A stretch of DNA of 14,677 bases from an uncultured Oscillibacter sp. (GCA_946494635.1 CAMMCS010000030.1:1-14677), one strand, 5' to 3'; numbered from the stretch's first letter, positions 6,377 to 14,212 are shown. Numbers and translations: made by a program. Notes: generated from the letters alone by a model not told the origin.

Positions 6377-9289
6377 ATGAAGAAGTTCCTTTCTCTGGTG
6401 CTTGCTCTGGTCATGACCATGTCTCTGGTCACGGTCAGCGCCGGCGCCAAGGACTTCGCGGACGACAGCGACATTGACTACAAAGCCGCTGTTGACGTGA
6501 TCTCCGAGCTGGGCGTCGTCGATGGCTACAGCGACGACTCCTTCCGTCCCGACGGCCTGCTGACCCGCGGCGCCGCCGCCAAGATCATCTGCAACCTGAT
6601 CCTTGGCCCCACCACCGCCAGCGCGCTGAGCGCCAGCACCGCCCCCTTCAAGGATGTGCCCACCACCAACGTGTTCGCGGGCTACATCACCTACTGCGCG
6701 CAGCAGGGCATCATCAGCGGCTACGGTGACGGCACCTTCCGCCCCACCGGCACCCTGAGCGGCAATGCCTTCATGAAGATGCTGCTGGGCGCCCTGGGCT
6801 ATGACAGCTCCATCGAGCACTACACCGGCGCCAACTGGCAGGTCAACGTCATCAAGCAGGCCAGCGGCATCGGCCTGGATGACGGCAACGACGACTTTGT
6901 CGGCTCCAACCCCGTGACCCGCGGCGAGGCTGCCCTGTATGCCTTCAACATGCTGCAGGCCACCATGGTGGAGTATGACCAGAAGAACGCCATCGTGATC
7001 GGCGACATCACCATCAACACCACCTCTGCCCGTTCCGACGTGGTGAACACCACCAGCACCGACGGCAACATCGGCGAGGAGGACAACCTGATGCAGTTCG
7101 CCGAGCGCTACTTCGGCGACCTTTCCGAGCGCGCCGGCACCGCCGACGAGTTCAACCGTCCCTCCACCACCTGGCGTCTGAAGTCCCAGACCATCGGCAC
7201 CTATGCCGACGAGGCCGATGCCACCTACACCTCCTCTGTGGAGCTGGGCGACATCTACAGCGATCTGGGCCTGGACGACGGCATTGACTACACCGACGTC
7301 ACCTACTATGTGGACGGCGCCGACAAGACCAAGGCCGACTGGAAGAACGACAACTATGACATCGTTCGCGGCAGCAAGGAAGACGTACCCGCCAGCGGCA
7401 ACGGCGTGCTGACTCAGGTCTACTATGACGACGACGCCGACGAGGTCACCGTGGTTGTGGTGAACACCTATGTGGGCAAGGTCAACTCTGTCCGCAGCAG
7501 CTCCACCACCCGGGATCCCTACATCACCCTGAACACCAGCTCCAGCGATTACTTCACCGAGCCCACCGGCATTGCCAGCAGAGAGTTCGAGACCGAGGAC
7601 TTCTCCAAGGATGACATCGTGGCTTACACCTACTCCTTCAAGGAGAAGGCCATCCAGTCCGTGGAGCTGGCCGAGGCTGTCACCGGCACCATGAGCGGCT
7701 ACACCACCAACGGCTCTGTCACCGTGGGCGGCACCAAGTATGATGCCAACAAGGCCTCCAAGAACACCATCGTTTCCTACACTCCCGCCGTGAAGCGCGG
7801 CACCGAAGTCACCGCCTATCTGGATCAGTACGGCGCTCTGCTGTATGTGGACGCCGACACCGCCAAGGAGTACGCCGTGGTGGTGAAGCTGGTGAAGAAC
7901 ACCGGCGACTTCAACGACGAGGTCAAGGCCGACCTGCTGCTGACCACCGGCGAGGTGGAGAGAGTCACCATCGGCAATGCCGACAATGATACTCTGATCA
8001 CCAGCGCTGCATGGGATTCTACTCAAGGTAAGGAGAATAACCTTGTTGTGGACAACAGCAGCAGCAAGCTGTCCCTGTACGACATCGTGTCCTACACCAT
8101 CAACGGCGACGATGAGTACGAGATCGCTCTGGCTGCCGATGCCCGTGGTAGCGTGACCGGCAACAACTTCGTGCTGGAGAACGGCAAGAACACGCTGAAC
8201 ATCACCAGTTCCAACGCCGCCAACCTGATGGGTAGCACGCCTCCGACGGTTAGCTCCACCGATGGCGCCACCACCTTCCTGATCTACGACGACGATGACA
8301 ACGCCTCCATGTATGAGGGCTTTGCCAACGCGCCCACCGTGGAGGCCAGCAGCTCTACCAGCGTCACGGTGTACACGGATCTGGACGGCGCTGCCGCCGA
8401 CATCGTGTTTATCTATGACGGCCCCGGTGTGACTGTCTCCGACGGCAACGAGGATGTCATCTACATCAAGGGCAACTCCGACGGCAAGTCTTACACCACC
8501 GCTCTGGGCGACTACTTCGCTTATGACGCCTTCCTGAACGGTGAGGAGATCGTCCTGAATGTTGCGGTTCCCGCCAACGGCGTGAATCCCTTCCAGAAGG
8601 ACACCGTCATCTACGCCCCCAACTACAACAGCAAGGGTCTGCTGGTGAGCTATGACGAGGCTGTCACCGTGGATGTGGATGCTGGCACTGTTACCGACAC
8701 CGACGTTCCCGCGGACAACACCGTTCTGCTGGGCGGCAAGACCACCGACAGCGAGAGAAACGATGTTATCGAGCTGGCTGGTCATTCCTACACCTACACC
8801 GATGACTGCGACGTCTACTATGTGGATGTGGATGGCGAGCTGAGCGTCAGCAGCATCGCCAACATCGGCAAGGATGACGACGACCTGGTTGCCTACGCTC
8901 TGGATGACGGCCGCGTCTCCACCGTGTACATCAAGGTGGTGGATGAGACCACCGGTGTGGACGGCGATGCCTCCTACGCCATGACGGGTGCGACTCTGCG
9001 TGCGACTGGCAACGCGAAGAACTTCGCAGTTGACTTCACCTCCGCGACCGCGCTGGACAACACCTATGATGTGACGGTCACCATCACCCGGAAGGACGAC
9101 AGCATGGGCGATGCCGCCGTGGCCACCAAGACTATCGAGGCCAAGTCTGGTACGTTCCAGCAGCTCGATACCACCATTGTGATCCCTGCCGACGGCAACT
9201 ATGTGGCGGAGATCGTTGTGAAGAATGCTGACGGCGATGTGGTTGCCAGCGGCACCACCGTGAGCACCTTCGTTGCTAAGGGAGTCTGA
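6377..9289 (+). CDS. Secreted S-layer-type protein with N-terminal SLH domains
   Basis: This 970-residue exported protein is likely a surface-layer or other abundant envelope protein. A signal peptide (MKKFLSLVLALVMTMSLVTV, then SAGA, cleavage near residue 24) precedes SLH domain 1 (25-77, with DGYSDDSFRPDGLLTRG), SLH domain 2 (91-143, with SGYGDGTFRPTGTL) and a degenerate third SLH (about 145-195, with NPVTRGEAALYAFNML). SLH domains bind secondary wall polymers attached to peptidoglycan. The remaining 770 residues are acidic, rich in Asp, Thr, Ser and Val, with beta-strand-like alternation and no enzyme motif recognised. There are very few Cys. Codon choice is strongly skewed to C-ending codons through most of the gene, consistent with high expression. 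AAGGAGG lies 10 bases before the ATG. A strong terminator follows, so it is probably monocistronic. Confidence 0.88.
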   Translation: MKKFLSLVLALVMTMSLVTVSAGAKDFADDSDIDYKAAVDVISELGVVDGYSDDSFRPDGLLTRGAAAKIICNLILGPTTASALSASTAPFKDVPTTNVFAGYITYCAQQGIISGYGDGTFRPTGTLSGNAFMKMLLGALGYDSSIEHYTGANWQVNVIKQASGIGLDDGNDDFVGSNPVTRGEAALYAFNMLQATMVEYDQKNAIVIGDITINTTSARSDVVNTTSTDGNIGEEDNLMQFAERYFGDLSERAGTADEFNRPSTTWRLKSQTIGTYADEADATYTSSVELGDIYSDLGLDDGIDYTDVTYYVDGADKTKADWKNDNYDIVRGSKEDVPASGNGVLTQVYYDDDADEVTVVVVNTYVGKVNSVRSSSTTRDPYITLNTSSSDYFTEPTGIASREFETEDFSKDDIVAYTYSFKEKAIQSVELAEAVTGTMSGYTTNGSVTVGGTKYDANKASKNTIVSYTPAVKRGTEVTAYLDQYGALLYVDADTAKEYAVVVKLVKNTGDFNDEVKADLLLTTGEVERVTIGNADNDTLITSAAWDSTQGKENNLVVDNSSSKLSLYDIVSYTINGDDEYEIALAADARGSVTGNNFVLENGKNTLNITSSNAANLMGSTPPTVSSTDGATTFLIYDDDDNASMYEGFANAPTVEASSSTSVTVYTDLDGAAADIVFIYDGPGVTVSDGNEDVIYIKGNSDGKSYTTALGDYFAYDAFLNGEEIVLNVAVPANGVNPFQKDTVIYAPNYNSKGLLVSYDEAVTVDVDAGTVTDTDVPADNTVLLGGKTTDSERNDVIELAGHSYTYTDDCDVYYVDVDGELSVSSIANIGKDDDDLVAYALDDGRVSTVYIKVVDETTGVDGDASYAMTGATLRATGNAKNFAVDFTSATALDNTYDVTVTITRKDDSMGDAAVATKTIEAKSGTFQQLDTTIVIPADGNYVAEIVVKNADGDVVASGTTVSTFVAKGV

Positions 9290-9332
9290 AATCAGTGAGT
9301 GCTGATTAAGTCAGTGAAACTGATTTAAGCGA

Positions 9333-9368
9333 AAAAATTCCCCCGGGTATTTGCCCGGGGGAATTTTT
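9333..9368. terminator. Bidirectional intrinsic terminator between convergent genes
   Basis: AAAAATTCCCCCGGG (9333-9347) and its exact complement (9354-9368) form a 15-bp stem with the loop TATTTG. The A and T runs at the two ends of the stem provide a U-tract in both directions. It serves the SLH gene (plus) and the phage-tail-like gene (minus). Two small hairpins, AATCAG/CTGATT (9290-9307) and TCAGT/ACTGA (9311-9323), sit between the SLH stop codon and this terminator. Confidence 0.9.
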
Positions 9369-9374
9369 CCGTCC

Positions 9375-9875
9375 TCAGTCGCCCTCGCACAGGGCCAGAT
9401 AGGTGTAGGTTTTGCCGCTTTCGTTCAGCTGCCCCGCCGCCGAGATGGACGCGGAGCTGTTGCTGCCGGTGACCCTTGTGGTGGCGTACCAGGAGAAGCT
9501 GTCCTCCCCCCACGCCAGGGACAGCGTGCAGCCGGAGCCCGCCGTTTCGTGGGCCGTGCCCTGCGTCCCCGGCCGCAGGAACAATGACGTGGCCTGATAG
9601 CTGCCGCCCACCACCATCACCGCCAGGGGTTTGCGGGGAAAGGTGAGGGTATTCTTGTGGCTGGAACCGTACTGCCCGCTTCCGGTGTACGTGCCCACCA
9701 CAATCCGCGGCGTTCCCGCGGACAGCGCCGACAGCGCCGTCTCCAATTCCGCAATATCGTCGGCGTTGGCTTTCAGCGCCGCGTCGATTTTGGCGTTGTC
9801 CGCATTAAACTTCTCCATCAAGATCCGGTCGCTGGCCTCCCACTGGGTCAGCTGGTAATTGGCCGTTTGATTCAA
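9375..9875 (-). CDS. Phage-tail-like hypothetical protein, TTG start
   Basis: The protein has 166 residues. The N-terminus, NYQLTQWEASDRILMEKFNADNAKIDAAL (residues 6-34), resembles the start of phage tail-fibre or baseplate-associated proteins (NYxLxxWxxxDxxxxxdFNxDxxkId). A short helical or coiled segment follows (35-52), then a Gly/Ser/Thr-rich beta domain containing FPRKPLAVMVVGG (79-91). There is no signal peptide, transmembrane segment or enzyme motif. The start is TTG at 9873-9875, chosen because GAGGAA (plus 9882-9887) is correctly spaced for it. The ATG at 9880-9882 overlaps that site but is in another frame and has no binding site. No other phage genes flank it, so it is a lone gene convergent with the SLH gene. 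Function is unknown; a phage remnant or a domesticated tail protein are both possible. Confidence 0.65.
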   Translation of the reverse strand: MNQTANYQLTQWEASDRILMEKFNADNAKIDAALKANADDIAELETALSALSAGTPRIVVGTYTGSGQYGSSHKNTLTFPRKPLAVMVVGGSYQATSLFLRPGTQGTAHETAGSGCTLSLAWGEDSFSWYATTRVTGSNSSASISAAGQLNESGKTYTYLALCEGD

Positions 9876-9903
9876 AAAACATTCCTCGATTCTTTTCAGA
9901 TCT

Positions 9904-9938
9904 CCCGGCCGGGGCGGAGGGGGGCCGCCCCCGCCGGG
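9904..9938. repeat. GC hairpin in the gap 9876-10116
   Basis: CCCGGC (9904-9909) with GCCGGG (9933-9938) and, inside it, GGGGCGG (9911-9917) with CCGCCCC (9925-9931). Together they make a 13-pair stem with one C-C mismatch. It lies upstream of the phage-tail-like gene. No T-tract follows on either strand. Confidence 0.5.
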
Positions 9939-9977
9939 GTGCGGGGCAAATCCCGGAGCGTTTTGTCTGTTTCTCCG

Positions 9978-10031
9978 TTTGCCCTACACTCTTTGGGAGT
10001 GTAGGGCAAAAGTTGCACGTCCCCGTGCAAC
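9978..10031. repeat. Two adjacent inverted repeats, possible interspersed intergenic element
   Basis: TTTGCCCTACACTC (9978-9991) pairs perfectly with GAGTGTAGGGCAAA (9997-10010) over a 5-base loop. One base later GTTGCACG (10012-10019) pairs with CGTGCAAC (10024-10031). The pair does not adjoin either neighbouring stop codon, so it looks more like a REP-type palindromic unit than a terminator. Other copies elsewhere in the genome would be needed to prove that. Confidence 0.5.
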
Positions 10032-10068
10032 GCCGGCCAAAATTTTCCCCAAAACCCGCCCGAAGGGC

Positions 10069-10099
10069 AAAAAAACCGGGAGGCCGCCGCCTCCCGGTT
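10069..10099 (-). terminator. Intrinsic terminator of the SLH protease gene
   Basis: Read on the minus strand, AACCGGGAGGC (complementary to plus 10089-10099) pairs with GCCTCCCGGTT (plus 10074-10084) over a 4-base loop, and a run of seven T (plus A at 10069-10075) closes it. It begins 18 bases past the stop codon at 10117. Confidence 0.88.
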
Positions 10100-10116
10100 G
10101 AATTATGGACAAGCCG

Positions 10117-11400
10117 TCAGTCCGCCTCCGCCTCCGCCACCTGGGCCAGGGTCTGCCCCCGGCCGCTCAGGTCCGCGGAGAGCACCGGGTCGATGGGCAC
10201 CGCTAAGTACATGCTGTTGCCGTAGAGGAACGCGCCGGAGGTAACGGCCACCACCTGCCCGCAGGCGTTCAGCAGGGCGCCGCCGCTGCTGCCCTCGGAG
10301 ATGTCGGCGGTGCTCATGACGCAGGGGAGGGCGTACCGCTCCACCTCCCGCTCCGTGGCGCTGACAACGCCGGAGCTGACCGCAAGGCCCAGGCCCAGGG
10401 GGCTGCCCAGGGCGTACACCGTGTCGCCCATCCGCAGGTCGCCGGTGCCGGAGGGGGCGATTTCCAGGCAGGCAAAGGCGGTGGTGCTGTTCCCCTCCAG
10501 GGCGTCCCGGGAGACCCGGATCACGGCGATGTCAATGTCCGGATCATAGTAGACCACCGACTCCACCTCATACAGGTCGCCGGTGGAGAGGGTGACCGTG
10601 GCGCGGGTGGCCCCGTCGATGGAGTGATAGTTGGTCACTGCCAGGCCGTCCGCGGAGATGAAGAAGCCGCTGGCCTCGCCGGTGGGGGTGTCGTCCCGCC
10701 ACGCGGCGTCTGTCTCATAGAGGTTCAGCTGGAACACGGCGGCGGCGCAGCGGTCCGCGATCTGCCGGGCGGTGAGGGCCGGGTTCAGCAGGCCCAGGGC
10801 GTTGGCGGCGGAGCGGGACACGGCCCCGCTGTCCACCAGCCGGGTGATGACCGTGTCGTCCCCCTCCCGGTAGGAGAAGGAGAGGGCCGCCGCCGCGGTC
10901 TCCCACAGATCCCCCTGGCTCAGCGCGCCGGTGTAGGCGGTGGGGAAGAGGCCGATCCGCTGGGCAAAGGCCGCAGCGCCGGAAATGACAAAGTCCCCGT
11001 CCGCGTCAGACCAGCCCAGCATCCGCAGCAGGAAGGCGGCCCAGGCGTTGGCGGTGAGGGGCTCGTTGGGGCGGAATTCCGTGGCGGTCACGCCGGAGAT
11101 CCAGCCCTGGCCGGCGGCGTAGTTCACCGCCCCGGCGATGGCGGCGGGCACATCCTGGAAGGCGGAGGAGCCGCTCTGCGCGGCGGCTTCCGCCTCCGCT
11201 CCGGCCAGGTTCACCAGCAGTACCGCCGCCTGGGAACGGGTGGCGGGAGATTCCGGATCAGACGCCGCATCATCCAAAAGGCCCAGGGTGGCCAGCGTGT
11301 CGGCGGCCCGGAGGGCCTCCCCCTCCAGAGCGGAGGCGGCTGGCAGGGCGCTCACCATCAGCAGGAGGGCGCAGAGGATTGCGGCAAGTTGCTTTTTCAT
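10117..11400 (-). CDS. Secreted SLH-domain trypsin-like serine protease (HtrA/DegP-type catalytic domain, no PDZ)
   Basis: The 427-residue protein has a signal peptide (MKKQLAAILCALLLMVSALP, then AASA; cleavage near 24). An SLH-like N-terminal half follows (about 28-205): FQDVPAAIAGAVNYAAGQGW then ISGVTATEFRPNEPLTANAW (81-120) is a clear SLH, with degenerate copies before and after. The S1 protease domain (about 215-405) carries His259 in AVTNYHSIDGAT, Asp290 in DPDIDIAVIRV and Ser372 in EGSSGGALLN, so the triad appears complete. The oxyanion region is GSSGG instead of the usual GNSGG. It ends without a PDZ domain, unlike HtrA. It should act outside the membrane, tethered to the wall, on unknown substrates. 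I chose ATG at 11400 because GGAGG sits 8 bases upstream; a TTG five codons earlier is inside that site. It has its own promoter and terminator. Confidence 0.85.
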   Translation of the reverse strand: MKKQLAAILCALLLMVSALPAASALEGEALRAADTLATLGLLDDAASDPESPATRSQAAVLLVNLAGAEAEAAAQSGSSAFQDVPAAIAGAVNYAAGQGWISGVTATEFRPNEPLTANAWAAFLLRMLGWSDADGDFVISGAAAFAQRIGLFPTAYTGALSQGDLWETAAAALSFSYREGDDTVITRLVDSGAVSRSAANALGLLNPALTARQIADRCAAAVFQLNLYETDAAWRDDTPTGEASGFFISADGLAVTNYHSIDGATRATVTLSTGDLYEVESVVYYDPDIDIAVIRVSRDALEGNSTTAFACLEIAPSGTGDLRMGDTVYALGSPLGLGLAVSSGVVSATEREVERYALPCVMSTADISEGSSGGALLNACGQVVAVTSGAFLYGNSMYLAVPIDPVLSADLSGRGQTLAQVAEAEAD

Positions 11401-11433
11401 GGGGATTGCCTCCAAGTTCTAAGATCGTCCCCC

Positions 11434-11462
11434 ATTTTAGCACTGCTGCTTTTCCTTGACAA
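11434..11462 (-). promoter_or_regulatory. Promoter of the SLH protease gene
   Basis: On the minus strand TTGTCA (11457-11462), a 17-base spacer and TAAAAT (11434-11439) preceded by TGC. Five of six bases match at each hexamer. The start would be near 11427, about 27 bases before the ATG. Confidence 0.75.
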
Positions 11463-11474
11463 GGCTCTCTTCAC

Positions 11475-11503
11475 TGGACATATGGGATGATATCTGTTAT
11501 ACT
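11475..11503 (+). promoter_or_regulatory. Promoter of the MBL-deoC-deoD operon
   Basis: TGGACA (11475-11480), a 17-base spacer and TATACT (11498-11503) preceded by TGT. Both hexamers match the consensus at five of six positions. The start would be near 11510. It is back-to-back with the protease promoter, only 12 bases between the two -35 elements. Confidence 0.78.
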
Positions 11504-11539
11504 GACCCTATCTGGAAGTCGGCGGAAAAGGAGCGGCAA

Positions 11540-12535
11540 ATGGCGGAACGACTGGCAAATGACCTCTGGCGGCTGGATATCCCCCTGGTGGGGAACCCGC
11601 TGAAAAACCTGAACAGCTATCTGCTCGTGGGGGAGCGGAGCCTTCTGATTGACACCGGATTCCGGCAGCAGCCCTGCCGGGAGGCCATGGAACGCCAGCT
11701 GGCGGAGACGCAGGTGGACCGGGACCGGCTGGACATCTTCTGCACCCACCTTCACAGTGACCACACGGGCCTGGCGCCGGAGCTGGTCCGCCCCGGCTGC
11801 CGGATCTTTATTGGGCAGATCGACGGCCCGGGGCTGCGGCGGGCCGCCGGCCGGGATACCTGGGCGGAGCTGAACCGGGCGTACATCCTGGATGGCTTCA
11901 CCCAGGAGCAGATGGACCTGCTCTGGGGCACCAACCCCGCCAAGACCGCGGCCCCGCCCTGGCGGGAGGGGCTGTACACCGAGCTGCCGGACGGCGCGGA
12001 GCTCCGGTACGGCGGGCACACCCTGCGGTGCGTCCTGACGCCGGGCCACACCCCGGGACACCTGTGCCTCTATGATCCGGAGGCGCGGCGGCTGTTCTGC
12101 GGGGATCATGTGCTGTTCCATATCACCCCCAATATCTGCCGGTGGCAGGGGGTGCGGGACTCCCTGGGGGACTATCTGGCAAGCCTGGACCGGACGGCGG
12201 AGCTGGATGTGGCGGAGCTGTACCCCGCCCACCGGGCGGAGACCGGGGATCTGCGGCAGCGGACGGCGGAGCTGAAAGCCCACCACGCCCGCCGCCTGGA
12301 GGATGCCCTGCGGACGGTGACGGAGACGCCAGGGCTCACCGCCTATGAAATTGCCGGGCGGATGGCCTGGAGCATCCGCTGCCGGAACTGGGCGGAGTTT
12401 CCGCTGACCCAGAAGTATTTTGCCGTGGGGGAGGCCCTGGCCCACCTGGATCATCTGGAGGTGCAGGGAGCTGTTCACTGGGAGGAAATCCAGGGAAAAC
12501 GGGTATATTTCGCCGGAGCCGGCGATAAAATATGA
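11540..12535 (+). CDS. Metallo-beta-lactamase-fold hydrolase with C-terminal winged helix (LACTB2/GloB-like)
   Basis: This 331-residue cytoplasmic metal hydrolase has NSYLLVGERSLLIDTG (25-40) as the opening beta strands. THLHSDHTG (69-77) is the HxHxDH metal site (His70, His72, Asp74, His75). Further ligands are His170 in TPGHTPGH, Asp189 in FCGDH and His231 in YPAHR, so the two-metal site is complete. After residue 240 a helical and winged-helix segment (about 240-325, with TAYEIAGRMAW and a terminal wing) resembles the domain of LACTB2-type proteins. An insert at about 95-150 lies between the metal motifs. The substrate cannot be told from sequence; thioesters, nucleic acids or lactones are all precedented in the fold. 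ATG at 11540 has AAGGAG at 11528-11533. Upstream in-frame starts lie inside the promoter. deoC follows after 21 bases. Confidence 0.85.
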   Translation: MAERLANDLWRLDIPLVGNPLKNLNSYLLVGERSLLIDTGFRQQPCREAMERQLAETQVDRDRLDIFCTHLHSDHTGLAPELVRPGCRIFIGQIDGPGLRRAAGRDTWAELNRAYILDGFTQEQMDLLWGTNPAKTAAPPWREGLYTELPDGAELRYGGHTLRCVLTPGHTPGHLCLYDPEARRLFCGDHVLFHITPNICRWQGVRDSLGDYLASLDRTAELDVAELYPAHRAETGDLRQRTAELKAHHARRLEDALRTVTETPGLTAYEIAGRMAWSIRCRNWAEFPLTQKYFAVGEALAHLDHLEVQGAVHWEEIQGKRVYFAGAGDKI

Positions 12536-12556
12536 AGAATTAAAGGAGTGCTTTCC

Positions 12557-13213
12557 ATGGACGTGAAAGAGATTTTGAGCAAATGCGACCACACCCTGCT
12601 GGCCCAGACGGCCACCTGGAAGGAGATCCAGGCCATCTGCGACGACGGCATGAAGTACAGCTGCGCCAGTGTCTGCATCCCGGCCAGCTACGTCAAGCAG
12701 GCGGCGGAGTATGTGGACGGGAAGCTGCCCATCTGCACGGTGATCGGCTTCCCCAACGGGTATGACACCACCGCCGCCAAGTGCTTCATGGCCACGGACG
12801 CCGTGGAGAACGGCGCCGAAGAGGTGGACATGGTCATCAACCTGGGCTGGGTGAAGGACCAGAAGTGGGACGACCTGCTCTCCGAGATCAAGGCCGTGAA
12901 GGCCGCCTGCAAGGGCAAGCTGCTGAAGGTCATCATCGAGTGCTGCTTCCTCACCGACGAGGAGAAGATCAAGATGTGCGAGATCGTCACCGCCTCCGGC
13001 GCGGACTATATCAAGACCTCCACCGGCTTCGGCACCGGCGGCGCCACCCGGGAGGATGTGGCCCTCTTTGCCAAGCATGTGGGCCCCAACGTGAAGATCA
13101 AGGCCGCCGGCGGCATCGCCGACCTGAAGGACGCCGAGGACTTCATCGCCCTGGGCGCCTCCCGCCTGGGCACCAGCCGCATTGTCAAGGCCGTGAAGGC
13201 TATGGAGAAATAA
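12557..13213 (+). CDS. deoC: Deoxyribose-phosphate aldolase
   Basis: DeoC cleaves 2-deoxyribose 5-phosphate into glyceraldehyde 3-phosphate and acetaldehyde, the last step of deoxynucleoside catabolism in the cytoplasm. The 218-residue class I aldolase shows CDHTLL (10-15) at the start of the barrel, VDMVINLG (90-97) with Asp91, DYIKTSTGFGTGGAT (150-164) with the Schiff-base Lys153, and VKIKAAGGI (179-187) with Lys182, the second active-site lysine. GASRLGTS (200-207) is the phosphate-binding end. Length is normal for the short bacterial form. ATG at 12557 is preceded by AAAGGAG at 12542-12548 with 8 bases between; a GTG at 12548 overlaps that site and is unlikely. It sits between the MBL hydrolase (21-base gap) and deoD (15-base gap), evidently one operon. 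Confidence 0.96.
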   Translation: MDVKEILSKCDHTLLAQTATWKEIQAICDDGMKYSCASVCIPASYVKQAAEYVDGKLPICTVIGFPNGYDTTAAKCFMATDAVENGAEEVDMVINLGWVKDQKWDDLLSEIKAVKAACKGKLLKVIIECCFLTDEEKIKMCEIVTASGADYIKTSTGFGTGGATREDVALFAKHVGPNVKIKAAGGIADLKDAEDFIALGASRLGTSRIVKAVKAMEK

Positions 13214-13228
13214 GGAGGAATACACTGC

Positions 13229-13945
13229 ATGGGAACTCCCCACAATGAGGCTCCCCAGGGTGCCTTTGCAAAGACCGTTCTGATGCCCGGCGACCCGCTG
13301 CGGGCCAAATTCATCGCCGAGACCTTTCTCCAGGACGCCAGGCTGGTGAACAACGTCCGGGGCGTCCAGGGCTATACCGGCACCTACCAGGGCACGCCGG
13401 TGTCTGTCATGGCCTCCGGCATGGGGATGCCCTCCATCGGCATCTACTCCCACGAGCTGTTCCATTTCTATGATGTGGACAACATCATCCGGGTGGGCAG
13501 CGCCGGCGCCATTTCCCCCAAGCTGAAGGTACGGGACGTGGTGTTCGGCCAGGGCTCCTGCACGGACTCCAACTACGCTCACCAGTTCGGCCTGGGCGGC
13601 ACCTTTGCCCCCATCGCCGACTTCACCCTGCTGGAGACCGCCGTGGCGGTGGCCCGGAAGCTTGGTGTTGAGCCCAATGTGGGCAACCTGCTGAGCTCCG
13701 ACGTGTTCTACAACAAGGCGGGCAACACCCTGGACTGGGGCAAGATGGGCGTGCTGGCCGTGGAGATGGAGAGCGCGGCCCTGTACTGCAACGCCGCCGA
13801 GGCGGGCAAGCGGGCCCTGGCCATCTGCACGATTTCCGACAGCCTGGTCACCGGCGAGGAGCTTCCCGCCGCCGACCGCCAGACCACCTTTACCCAGATG
13901 ATGGAAATAGCCCTGGGCGTCGCCGTGGAGATGGCGAAGAAGTAA
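13229..13945 (+). CDS. deoD: Purine nucleoside phosphorylase, DeoD type
   Basis: DeoD catalyses phosphorolysis of purine (deoxy)ribonucleosides to free base and (deoxy)ribose 1-phosphate; a phosphopentomutase, not seen here, would link it to DeoC. The 238-residue protein matches the hexameric low-molecular-mass family in length and motifs: VLMPGDPLRAKFIAETFL (17-34) with Gly21 and Arg25 for phosphate, NNVRG (41-45) with Arg44, IIRVGSAGA (86-94) with Arg88, the VEMES ribose site (178-182), TISDS with catalytic Asp204, and DRQTTF with Arg217. The AAGGAGG site overlaps the deoC stop codon (13212-13218) and stands 10 bases before the ATG, so translation may be coupled. A hairpin at 14001-14031 may end the operon. 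Confidence 0.96.
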   Translation: MGTPHNEAPQGAFAKTVLMPGDPLRAKFIAETFLQDARLVNNVRGVQGYTGTYQGTPVSVMASGMGMPSIGIYSHELFHFYDVDNIIRVGSAGAISPKLKVRDVVFGQGSCTDSNYAHQFGLGGTFAPIADFTLLETAVAVARKLGVEPNVGNLLSSDVFYNKAGNTLDWGKMGVLAVEMESAALYCNAAEAGKRALAICTISDSLVTGEELPAADRQTTFTQMMEIALGVAVEMAKK

Positions 13946-14000
13946 GCAGTCGCTTTCAAACAAGGATAAGGATAAGGCTCCCGCGACCACGCGGGGGAAG

Positions 14001-14031
14001 TATGAAGGGGGGCGCCGAGCCCCCCTTCATA
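14001..14031 (+). terminator. Hairpin after deoD, likely operon end
   Basis: TATGAAGGGGGGC (14001-14013) pairs perfectly with GCCCCCCTTCATA (14019-14031) over the loop GCCGA. Only TTG follows, so the U-tract is poor. A second hairpin without a T-tract lies at 14054-14076 (CGCTTTCGGC with GCCGAAAGCG). The gap also holds a short AAGGAT direct repeat near 13962. I see no gene between 13946 and 14352. Confidence 0.5.
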
Positions 14032-14212
14032 TTGAATCACCCCGCCGCAGCGGCGCTTTCGGCGGAGCCGAAAGCGGAAGGCCCGGCAGCCGTGGAAACA
14101 CGGCGGCAACAGAGGGAACAGACCGGAAACAAACCGGAAGCCCCTTCAGCTGGATTTGGCCTGGATTTTACAGAAATGAAAAAATGATTGCCATTTTCTA
14201 TAAAAAATTCAA

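Noticed and set aside
6323..8785. 820-codon open frame on the minus strand opposite the S-layer gene
   Set aside because: Gly/Val/His-rich shadow of a highly codon-biased gene. The plus strand has a signal peptide and SLH domains.
9290..10116. Prophage or integrated element around the tail-like gene
   Set aside because: Only one phage-like gene is present. There is no integrase with catalytic residues, no tRNA, and no direct-repeat attachment sites in the window.
11471..13990. 839-codon open frame on the minus strand opposite the MBL, deoC and deoD genes
   Set aside because: It spans three well-supported plus-strand genes and shows no domain of its own.
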